A stretch of DNA of 64,000 nucleotides from Streptomyces sp. SID13726 (lineage in GTDB: Bacteria; Actinomycetota; Actinomycetes; Streptomycetales; Streptomycetaceae), in assembly GCF_010548375.1 (NCBI RefSeq), contig NZ_JAAGLY010000007.1:248001-312000 (forward strand). The letters are read 5' to 3'. Positions 23,604-30,576 of this stretch are shown here, piece after piece (the stretch's first letter is position 1; each line of letters begins with the position of its first letter). The position numbers and the translations under genes were made by a program. The notes beneath the pieces are model-generated. The model did no database searches. It had not been told where the DNA came from and saw only the letters and a list, made by a program, of their open reading frames with translations.

Positions 23604-25897
23604 CGACGCTCGACGAACGTCACGGAGAGGGTGCCCGCGACGGGGAAGGCCGCCGGGGCGCGGCCCGCTCCGACCGCGCCGAGGCGTACGGCCGGATCTC
23701 CCGGGCCGCCGTCCCGCTGGAGCGCCCGGCGGCCGCGGCCCCCATGACAGCGGGCTCGAAGGCCGCCAACCTCGCCCGCGCGGCCCGCGCAGGACTCCCG
23801 GTACTGCCCGGCTTCGTGATCCCCAGCGCGGACGGTACGACCCCACAACGCACCAGTACCGCCCCCGACCAGGACACCCTGCACCGCGCCTGGCGCGAAC
23901 TCTCCCACGATGGCACCCGCCCCCTCGTCGTACGGTCCTCCTCGCCCCAGGAGGACACGGAGGAGTCGTCGCTCGCCGGCCAGTTCGCCTCCGTGCTGGA
24001 CGTGCGCGGCTGGCCGGCCTTTCGTACGGCGGTGCGGACCGTCCTCGACTCGGCGGAACGGCCCGACGGGTCCACCGCGCCCATGGCGGTGCTGGTGCAG
24101 CCGATGCTCAAGGCCCGGGTAGGCGGGGTGATGTTCGGTGCCGACCCGGTCGGGGGACGCGCCGACCGGATGCTGGTGAGCGCGGTGCGCGGCGGGCCGG
24201 ACAGCCTGGTCAGCGGTGAGCAGGCGGGCACGGACCACTGGCTGAGCCGGCGGGGACGGCTGCTGCGGACCGAGGGGACGGGCCATGCGGAGCCGTTGCT
24301 CACCCGGTCCGAGCTGTTCCGGCTGGCCCGGCTCGCGCGGCGGGCCCGGCGGGTGTTCGGCTCACCGCAGGACATCGAGTTCGGCTTCGGCGCGGACGGG
24401 CGGCTGTGGCTGTTCCAGAGCCGCCCGATCACGGCGATGGCGGTGCGTCCGGCGCGCGGGGCCAGGCTGCTGGGTCCCGGCCCGGTCGCCGAGACGCTGC
24501 CGGAGCAACTGGCGCCGCTGGAGGAGGACCTGTGGGTGGCGCCCATGGCCCGCGGACTCGCCGCCGCGCTGGACATCGGCGGCAGCGCACCCCGGCGGCT
24601 GCTGCGCACGGTGCCCGTGGTCACGACGGTCGGCGGACGGGCCGCGGCGGATCTACGGCTGCTCGGTGCCGTCGCTCCACGGCACCATTGGCTCGCGCTG
24701 CTCAATCCGGCACCCGGGGCGCGTCGGCTCGGTTCGGCGTGGCGGGTGGGCCGCCTCGGTGCCGCCCTGCCCGGCCTGGCCCTGGACCTCGTGGCGGACG
24801 TCGACGCCCGGCTCGCACGGATACCGGCCCCCTCCACCCTCGCCGACCCCGACCTCGCCGCGGAACTCCGCTGGACCCGCGCGGTCCTGGTCTCCCTGCA
24901 CGCCCAGGAGGCCCTGGCGGGTGCCCTCCTCCCGGCACCGCCGGACCACCGCACCGCCGCGGGCTCGGCCCTGAAGGCCCTGTCCGAGGCCCGCGCCCGG
25001 GGCGTCCCCGACGAGCGGGTGATCGCGACGACCCCGGTGGTACTGGCACTCACCGCGCCGAGCGTGCGGGGTCCCGGGCGGTTGCCGGGCGCCGGGAATG
25101 TCGTACGAGATCAGCGGCCGGGGCAGGTCGGACAGGGGGCGCCGGGGGCCGGGAACGCCGTACGGGAACGGCCGGCCGGGCGCGACCAGCTCCGGGGTGC
25201 CCCCGAGACGGAGACGGCGGTGTCCCTGGCCGAACGACCGGCCGAGCAACCCACCGAACATCGCACCGCCCCCCGCTCGCCCGCCCTGCCGCCCCGCGAA
25301 GCCCTCCGGCTCCGCGTCAGGTGGATACAGGAACTCCAGGTCAGGCTGGTGCGCGAGGCGGCGCGGCGGATCGGTGTCGAGGCCGGGCGGCTGGCGCTGC
25401 TGCGGTGGAAGGAGCTCGCGGACGTCCTCTACGGCGATCCGCTGCCCGGTGACTTCGCGGAACGGTTGCCCGCGGCCGAGTCGCCGCCGTTGCCGGACGC
25501 GTTCCGGCTCGCGGAGGGGACGGTCGTCGCCGAGCGCGAGGACGGGGAGGGCGGTCGGGGTGTGTCCGGCGGGCGGGCCGTCGGGACGGTGTGGGACGGG
25601 ACCGGGGCCCGGCCGTCGGACGCGGTGCTCGTGGTGCGCACGCTGGATCCCGCGCTCGCCCCGCTGCTGCCGGGCCTGACCGCCCTGGTCGCGCAGACCG
25701 GCAGCCCGCTGTCCCATCTCGCCGTGCTGGCAAGGGAGTTCGGGCTGCCCGCGGTGGTGGGCGCCACGGACGCGGTACGGCGTTTCCCGCCGGGGTCCCG
25801 CCTCACCGTCGACGGCACGACCGGGGACGTACGGGTCGAGGAGGCGTCGGGGCGGGCCGGTTGCGCGCCGGTGCGGGTGGCCGGAGACGTGCCATGA
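23600..25897 (+). CDS. PEP-synthase / rifampicin-phosphotransferase-like enzyme
   Basis: A 765-residue protein with a PPDK/PEP-synthase N-terminal ATP-grasp domain (about 50-290: GSKAANLARAARAGLPVLPGFVIP, RSSSPQEDTEESSLAGQFAS, IEFGFGADGRLWLFQSRPI). A variable central domain follows, then a C-terminal swivelling phosphohistidine domain (VAQTGSPLSHLAVLAREFGLPAVVG, catalytic His in SH). The order matches rifampicin phosphotransferases, which move the beta-phosphate of ATP to a drug through the His. There is no PEP/pyruvate TIM barrel, so it is not a true PEP synthase. A low-complexity insertion lies at about residues 490-575. The acceptor substrate is unknown. The start follows GGAGGGTGTTC; the stop overlaps the next gene by ATGA. 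Confidence 0.85.
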   Translation: MTTLDERHGEGARDGEGRRGAARSDRAEAYGRISRAAVPLERPAAAAPMTAGSKAANLARAARAGLPVLPGFVIPSADGTTPQRTSTAPDQDTLHRAWRELSHDGTRPLVVRSSSPQEDTEESSLAGQFASVLDVRGWPAFRTAVRTVLDSAERPDGSTAPMAVLVQPMLKARVGGVMFGADPVGGRADRMLVSAVRGGPDSLVSGEQAGTDHWLSRRGRLLRTEGTGHAEPLLTRSELFRLARLARRARRVFGSPQDIEFGFGADGRLWLFQSRPITAMAVRPARGARLLGPGPVAETLPEQLAPLEEDLWVAPMARGLAAALDIGGSAPRRLLRTVPVVTTVGGRAAADLRLLGAVAPRHHWLALLNPAPGARRLGSAWRVGRLGAALPGLALDLVADVDARLARIPAPSTLADPDLAAELRWTRAVLVSLHAQEALAGALLPAPPDHRTAAGSALKALSEARARGVPDERVIATTPVVLALTAPSVRGPGRLPGAGNVVRDQRPGQVGQGAPGAGNAVRERPAGRDQLRGAPETETAVSLAERPAEQPTEHRTAPRSPALPPREALRLRVRWIQELQVRLVREAARRIGVEAGRLALLRWKELADVLYGDPLPGDFAERLPAAESPPLPDAFRLAEGTVVAEREDGEGGRGVSGGRAVGTVWDGTGARPSDAVLVVRTLDPALAPLLPGLTALVAQTGSPLSHLAVLAREFGLPAVVGATDAVRRFPPGSRLTVDGTTGDVRVEEASGRAGCAPVRVAGDVP

Positions 25898-26847
25898 GAA
25901 AGGTCGCCTACCTCTTCGGAAGCCTCGCCGCCGCCGGGGCGGCCACCTACCTCGTCGTCTATCTGTACCGGTGGCAGTGGCAGCGGGCGATGCTGTGCGG
26001 GGTGCTGCTGCTGGTCGTCGAGGTGATGCTGCTCGGGATCGTGATGCTGGGGCGGCTCACCCGGATCGAGGACCGGCTGCGCGACTCGGACCGGCGGCAG
26101 CGGGAGCTGGCCGCACGGCAGGAGGACGCGCTGGCCCGGCTGCGTGGCGACTCCGGACCGGACAGGACCGGCACCCGGTTCGGCTGGCTGGACGATCCGG
26201 CCGAGCGGACGTATGTCTTCGTGCCGGTGCTCATGGTCACCGGTGTGCTGCTGTCGGGGATCGCGTGGGTGGTGCAGCGGGTCGCGTCGGCGACGGCCAG
26301 GCCCGCCGAGCGGCGGCTCGCCGGGCGCCTCGCGGTGCTCACGGCACCCGCCGCGCCCGACGACGGTGACGGCGGCGGCGGTGGCGGCGGCGGCTCGGAG
26401 GACCTGGAAGACCTTCCGCCGCTCGGCGCCGGGCGTTCCCGGAGCCGTACCGTCCGCGTCGCCGCCGTGGGGGTCGTGGGTGTGGCCCTGCTCGGCGGGC
26501 TCGTCGCGGGTCTCGCCGATCTCACGCAGACCCGGGACGAGGACGCGAACGACAGCGCGGCGACGTCGGTCGTCGTCCAGGTCGACATGCGCGGCCCCGA
26601 CACGACGGCTCAGCGGCGGTCGCTCGCCGCCCAGCAGGTCTGGGAGCGCTGCCGGGACTCCACGTCCGTGCCGCTGCGGCACGCGACCCTGGGGGACCTG
26701 GGCGACGGGCTGTACGCGGGGGTCGTACGGCCCGCCCTCACCTCGCACGACCGGATGCGGCTGCGGGGCTGCCTGGAGGACGCGACCCTGGAGCGGGCCC
26801 ACCTCATGGTCGTCGGCATCGGGGACGCGGACCGGGACGACGACTGA
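25894..26847 (+). CDS. Membrane protein of unknown function, coupled to the PEP-utilising enzyme
   Basis: A 317-residue protein I do not recognise. Visible features are two N-terminal membrane helices (YLFGSLAAAGAATYLVVYLY; AMLCGVLLLVVEVMLLGIVML) and a short coiled-coil (RIEDRLRDSDRRQRELAARQEDALARL). A third helix follows (VFVPVLMVTGVLLSGIAWVV), then a Gly-rich loop (nine Gly) and a fourth helix (RVAAVGVVGVALLGGLVAGLA). The C-terminal soluble domain carries two Cys (WERCRDS; LRGCLED). The start overlaps the previous stop (ATGA), so it is translationally coupled to the phosphotransferase-like enzyme and may be its membrane partner or transporter. Confidence 0.8.
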   Translation: MRKVAYLFGSLAAAGAATYLVVYLYRWQWQRAMLCGVLLLVVEVMLLGIVMLGRLTRIEDRLRDSDRRQRELAARQEDALARLRGDSGPDRTGTRFGWLDDPAERTYVFVPVLMVTGVLLSGIAWVVQRVASATARPAERRLAGRLAVLTAPAAPDDGDGGGGGGGGSEDLEDLPPLGAGRSRSRTVRVAAVGVVGVALLGGLVAGLADLTQTRDEDANDSAATSVVVQVDMRGPDTTAQRRSLAAQQVWERCRDSTSVPLRHATLGDLGDGLYAGVVRPALTSHDRMRLRGCLEDATLERAHLMVVGIGDADRDDD

Positions 26848-26860
26848 GACGGAAGGGACC

Positions 26861-26923
26861 CACCGGGCTCACCGGACCCGCAGGACCCACCGGACTCACC
26901 GGACTCACCGGACTCACCGGACC
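26861..26923. repeat. 9-bp tandem repeat, seven copies
   Basis: Seven head-to-tail 9-bp units (consensus CACCGGACT) begin 13 bp after the stop of the membrane-protein gene. They end before an AT-richer stretch (26940-27010) that probably contains the promoter of the phosphatase gene. Confidence 0.8.
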
Positions 26924-27046
26924 CATCGACTGTCGCTGACCTGCGTTTACGGTGAGCATAAGCACACGTACACGGACAAGATTCTCAAACAACCATCGGG
27001 TTACCATGCCAAGGCGCACCCCGTCCCCTAGTCCCCCGGGTCGCCC

Positions 27047-27751
27047 ATGGCTGTTCTCACCGCAACCCTGCCCCCGCCCGCTCTCCGTGAGCGGCCGCTG
27101 TCCCGGCGCTGTCTGCGGCTCCTGCTGTACGTCGTTCTCGGCTACCTCACCCTGTGGGCCACCGGAGCGCTGGGCATCCTGGCCCTGTCGTACTGGGCGC
27201 GCCAGGAGACCCCGGCCCCGTCCGGGACGCGCGCGGTGCGGGGGGTGCACAACTTCCAGCCCGTCGACACCCAGGGGCGGCTGTGGCGCGGTGCCGCCCC
27301 CTCGCCCGCCGGGTACCGGGCGCTGGCCGGCCTGGGGATCACCACGGTCGTCGACCTGCGCGCGGAGGACCTGAGCGCGGCACAGCTCGCCGAGCCGGAG
27401 AAGGCCGGCCTGAAGGTCGTACGGCTGCCGATCCGGGACGGGCAGACGCCGAAGCCCGCGCAGGTGCGGCGGTTCCTCGACGTGGTGGCACGGTCGGCCG
27501 GGCCGGTGTTCGTGCACTGCGGTGCGGGGGTCGGCCGTACCGGCACCATGGCGGCGGCGTATCTCGTGGAGACCGGGGAGCAGTCGTCGGCGTCGGCGGT
27601 CCGGCGCAATCTCGCGGTCGGCCCGCCGTCCATCGAGCAGATCTACTACGGCCTGGACCTCAGCAGCGGCAAGGCGGAGCAGCCACCGCTGCCGGTGGTG
27701 GCCGTCAGCAGGCTGGTGGATGCTCCGCGTCGCATGGCGTCCTGGTTCTGA
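27047..27751 (+). CDS. Membrane-anchored CX5R tyrosine/dual-specificity phosphatase
   Basis: A 234-residue protein with one N-terminal membrane helix (LRLLLYVVLGYLTLWATGALGILALSYW) and a phosphatase domain. The catalytic P-loop is VHCGAGVGRTGTMAAAYL (C-x5-R with nucleophilic Cys and binding Arg). The general-acid loop region is VVDLRAEDLS, with PIRDGQTPK nearby. The catalytic domain's side of the membrane cannot be fixed from sequence. Tyrosine or lipid phosphate substrates are possible. The start is the ATG at 27047. It has no operon partner, and about 100 bp separate it from the convergent DUF397 gene. Confidence 0.88.
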   Translation: MAVLTATLPPPALRERPLSRRCLRLLLYVVLGYLTLWATGALGILALSYWARQETPAPSGTRAVRGVHNFQPVDTQGRLWRGAAPSPAGYRALAGLGITTVVDLRAEDLSAAQLAEPEKAGLKVVRLPIRDGQTPKPAQVRRFLDVVARSAGPVFVHCGAGVGRTGTMAAAYLVETGEQSSASAVRRNLAVGPPSIEQIYYGLDLSSGKAEQPPLPVVAVSRLVDAPRRMASWF

Positions 27752-27847
27752 CCCCTCCCAGACGACTCAGGGCTTGCGCCCCACCTCCCGGGGCTCGGTG
27801 GTGTCGATCTCAACCATCAGTGCTTACCCATCAATTGAGCAACGAGG

Positions 27848-28102
27848 TCAGGAGAGCAGGAAGTCGGCCACCCCCGCCTTCGCGCCCTCGATGAACGCGG
27901 TCATCTCGTCAGTCGTGTAGATCAGCGCCGGTCCGTCCGGGTCGGTGGACTGGCGGACGGCGATCCTGCCGTCGGCGAGCTTCATCGCCTCCAGGCAGTT
28001 GCCGCCGTTGCCGCCGCTCCACGGCTTGTGCCAGCCTTCGCTCCCCAACTCCCTGGCGGGCATGCCGTTGTAGACGGGTATGCGCGGCTTGATGCGGTTC
28101 AT
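27848..28102 (-). CDS. DUF397 domain protein (BldB-like small regulator)
   Basis: An 84-residue protein with the DUF397 core: WHKPWSGGNGGNCLEAM, GRIAVRQSTDPDGPALIYTTDEMTAFIEGAKAG. DUF397 proteins are small dimeric regulators related to BldB and are nearly always encoded next to an XRE/DUF5753 gene. Its ATG directly abuts the TGA of that upstream gene (TGAATG), so the pair is co-translated. It probably modulates the partner regulator. Confidence 0.92.
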   Translation of the reverse strand: MNRIKPRIPVYNGMPARELGSEGWHKPWSGGNGGNCLEAMKLADGRIAVRQSTDPDGPALIYTTDEMTAFIEGAKAGVADFLLS

Positions 28103-28963
28103 TCACAACTCCTTGCGGAGGTCCCGGAGGATCTCCTTCGTGCGATGTGCTGTAGCGGCCTGCGCCGCCATGCGGTCCATGACCTCGAGGTGGGTCGCCA
28201 CCTCGACGCGCGCGTCCAGATAGATCGCGCCGGTCAGGTACTCGCTGTAGACCATGTCCGGAAGTTCGGGCACGGCAAATCGGAAGAGCACGAAGGGCCC
28301 GTACGTGCCGGGGTGCGGCCCGTTGGCGAACGGGGCGACCTGGAGCGTCACGTTGGGCAGCTTCGTTGCCTCGAGCAGTTTGTCGATCTGGGCACGCATC
28401 ACCTCCGGGCCGCCGACGGGGCGGCGCAGCACGGTCTCGTCCATGACGACCCACAGCCGGGGCGCGTCCTGACGGGTGAGCAGTCCTTGACGTTCCATGC
28501 GCAGGGCCACATGGCGCTCGATGTCCTCGGGGCTGGTCTGGCCGATGGCGCCGGAGCGCAGCACGCCACGCGCGTAGTCCTCGGTCTGGAGCAGACCGGG
28601 CACGAAGTGCGGTTCGTACTCGCGGATGAGCGCGGCGGCGCCCTCCAGACTGACGTGCATCGAGAACCAGCCGGGCAGCACGTCGTGGAAGCGCTGCCAC
28701 CAGCCGGGCCGGTTGGCGTCCTCGGCGAGCTGCACGAAGTCCTCGGCCTCCTGGTCGGAGACGCCGTAGGCCTTCAGCAGGAGCTGGAGGTACGGGATCT
28801 TGAGGCCGACCTCGGCCATCTCCATGCGGCGGACCGTGGCGGGCGCGACGCGGAGGATGCGGGCGGCTTCCTCACGCTTGAGCCCGGCGCGTTCCCGCAG
28901 GTCCAGCAGGCGCCGGCCGAGGACGACCTGGCCGACCGTCGGCGCGGACCGCGGTTCACTCAC
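28103..28963 (-). CDS. XRE helix-turn-helix / DUF5753 regulator (WhiJ-like)
   Basis: A 286-residue regulator. The N-terminal XRE helix-turn-helix spans about residues 15-70 (LGRRLLDLRERAGLKREEAARILRVAPATVRRMEM). The C-terminal DUF5753 domain begins with EYEPHFVPGLLQTEDYARGVL and includes VVMDETVLRRPVGG and VTLQVAPFANGPHPGTYGPFVLF. WhiJ-family proteins repress developmental genes in Streptomyces and are antagonised by partner DUF397 proteins. It forms an operon with the following DUF397 gene and is divergent from an RsbW-like ATPase gene, the three-part layout known from abaA/whiJ loci. The 260-bp divergent region contains short symmetric repeats that could be its operators. Confidence 0.93.
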   Translation of the reverse strand: MSEPRSAPTVGQVVLGRRLLDLRERAGLKREEAARILRVAPATVRRMEMAEVGLKIPYLQLLLKAYGVSDQEAEDFVQLAEDANRPGWWQRFHDVLPGWFSMHVSLEGAAALIREYEPHFVPGLLQTEDYARGVLRSGAIGQTSPEDIERHVALRMERQGLLTRQDAPRLWVVMDETVLRRPVGGPEVMRAQIDKLLEATKLPNVTLQVAPFANGPHPGTYGPFVLFRFAVPELPDMVYSEYLTGAIYLDARVEVATHLEVMDRMAAQAATAHRTKEILRDLRKEL

Positions 28964-29028
28964 GCTCCACCTCCACGAAGTCGCTTACGGATGTCACAGC
29001 CACCTGCATGCTGACAGCCCAGCGGCGC

Positions 29029-29052
29029 CATTCGAAGACCTATTCGAAGATC
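29029..29052. repeat. 12-bp direct repeat with TTCGAA cores in the regulator promoter region
   Basis: Two adjacent near-identical 12-mers (CATTCGAAGACC and TATTCGAAGATC) lie between the divergent regulator and ATPase genes, followed at 29083-29096 by the perfect palindrome GATCCG-CA-CGGATC. This 150-bp stretch is clearly less GC-rich than its surroundings. These are plausible operators for the adjacent helix-turn-helix protein. Confidence 0.5.
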
Positions 29053-29223
29053 TGTACGGATACAAACATCGGCACGAATGCCGATCCGCACGGATCTCCA
29101 GTGATCCCAACTGGCGCCGCTCAAGATGCTGTTGCGAGCAGTGTGCCACGGCCCATCACCACGTCACACCGCACTCTGCATTTTTCAGAGTGACACTTGC
29201 CAAGTGTTCACGACGGGGCGATA

Positions 29224-29880
29224 GTGGCAAGCGTGATTCCGTCCCCGCCCTTAGGAACAGACGCTGCCGCTGACCACCCCCAGGGTCTCGGTGCCGCCGA
29301 GGGAGTGGGCCCCGACAGGGCCGCTGCCCGGCGCCGGTTCCGTTTCGAGCTGGCCGCGCACCCGGGTTCTCCCGCGCAGGCCAGACGCCTGACGAGGGCG
29401 CGGCTGACCTTCTGGTCAGTCTGCGAGGACACCTGCGACTCGGCCGCCCTGGTGGTCTCCGAGCTGGTCACCAACGCCATCGTGCACACCGCCAGCAGTC
29501 GTGTGGTCTGCGAGCTGCACGACGATGACGACCTGGTCCGGATAGCCGTACGTGACGAGGGCTGCGCGGCGGGTGAGCCCCACCCGGCCTCGCAGCGCGA
29601 CGAAGAGGAGCACGGGAGGGGATTGCTCCTCGTCGACTCCCTCTGTCACGCGTGGGGCGCCCATGAGCACGGCCCCGGTCTGCTCGTCTGGGCGGAGCTG
29701 CCGCGCAAGGCGGACGCACCCCGTGAGGACACCGGCCCGCGCAACGACCTGGGCTGGGGGGCCCGGCCGAAGCCCGGTCCCGCCGGTGGTCCGGGTCAGG
29801 GGGACGAGCCGGAGGAGCATCACAGAGCGGCGCCCGAGGGGGAGGCCCGCGGCCACGGGACGGGGGGCGGATGGGCGTGA
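29224..29880 (+). CDS. RsbW-like HATPase anti-sigma-type protein (AbaA-locus type)
   Basis: A 218-residue protein with a GHKL ATP-binding fold: N box VVSELVTNAIVHTASS, G1 box IAVRDEG, G2 box HGRGLLLVDSLCHAWG. There is no kinase dimerisation domain, so it is of the RsbW/SpoIIAB anti-sigma class that is strongly expanded in Streptomyces. The C-terminal 60 residues are a low-complexity Gly/Pro/Glu tail. The start is uncertain: I chose the GTG at 29224 behind GACGGGG; GTG 29233 and TTG 29197 are alternatives. It overlaps the next gene by 10 bp, and it sits divergent to the XRE/DUF397 pair. Confidence 0.85.
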   Translation: MASVIPSPPLGTDAAADHPQGLGAAEGVGPDRAAARRRFRFELAAHPGSPAQARRLTRARLTFWSVCEDTCDSAALVVSELVTNAIVHTASSRVVCELHDDDDLVRIAVRDEGCAAGEPHPASQRDEEEHGRGLLLVDSLCHAWGAHEHGPGLLVWAELPRKADAPREDTGPRNDLGWGARPKPGPAGGPGQGDEPEEHHRAAPEGEARGHGTGGGWA

Positions 29881-30317
29881 GGGCCGGGTCCGGCGGCCGG
29901 GTGCTGACCATGGACACGCTGGTCCGGCTCGGGCGCGGTTTCCAGACGCCGGGGACGTCGCGGAAGCTGGCCGTGCCGGAGGGGATGACGGCACCGCTGG
30001 GCTGCGACGCGGTGGGGGTGCCGGTGCTGCTGGGGCAGCAGCTGGTGCCCCGGGTGCCACGGGTGGGGTGCGTGTACGCCGATGACACGCACTGGTGGTG
30101 GCTCGTGCCGGGTGACTCCGACTACGCGCTGGAGTGGCCGGCGCCCGCCCAGTACGCCACCGGGGCGGTTGTTCCGGACGCCCCGGTGGTGCCGTCCCTT
30201 CTTCACCGGCCCGAGGGGACGCTGCCCTACACACCGCCGATACCGCTGTATCTGGCGGTGTGCCGGTTGACGGGGACGACGCCGAACTGGTCACGGCCGG
30301 TCAGTTCGGCGGGATAG
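29871..30317 (+). CDS. Conserved hypothetical protein overlapping the ATPase gene
   Basis: A 148-residue protein that I cannot assign. It has a Val/Pro/Gly-rich N-terminus and a central VGCVYADDTHWWWLVPGDSDYALEWPAPAQYATGAVVPD, then PIPLYLAVCRLTGTTPNW. The same genomic position next to RsbW-like genes is common in streptomycetes, so I infer a role in that regulatory group. Its ATG overlaps the ATPase stop by ten bases, indicating coupled translation. Confidence 0.72.
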   Translation: MGVRAGSGGRVLTMDTLVRLGRGFQTPGTSRKLAVPEGMTAPLGCDAVGVPVLLGQQLVPRVPRVGCVYADDTHWWWLVPGDSDYALEWPAPAQYATGAVVPDAPVVPSLLHRPEGTLPYTPPIPLYLAVCRLTGTTPNWSRPVSSAG

Positions 30318-30329
30318 GCCGTGGTCTGG

Positions 30330-30416
30330 GTGCGTGGCCGTGCCCCGCGACGGCCGGGGTGCATGGCCGCGCCCCGCGACGGCCGGAGTGCGTGGCCGCG
30401 CCCCGCGACGAAGCCG
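30330..30416. repeat. 29-bp tandem repeat, three copies
   Basis: Three tandem 29-bp copies (starting GTGCGTGGCCGTGCCCCGCG) are followed directly by two 24-bp units beginning ATCGACACGG. They occupy most of the 259-bp gap before the ABC exporter gene. They are contiguous without spacers, so this is not a CRISPR array. Confidence 0.8.
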
Positions 30417-30576
30417 CTGATCGACACGGTTCCGTGCCCCTGAATCGACACGGCTCCGCGCCCCCGAAAGGCCGCGTCGTACGCCCGCGTGTTCTCCCCG
30501 CTCCCTTCTGCGCCCTCCCTCCATGAGGCCCGCCCCGCCATAGTTGCCCCCGTCCGGCGATCGGGGGAGGTCCGCA

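Noticed and set aside
30330..30416. 29-bp repeats considered as a CRISPR array
   Set aside because: The copies are directly contiguous with no spacers, and no cas genes are present in the window.
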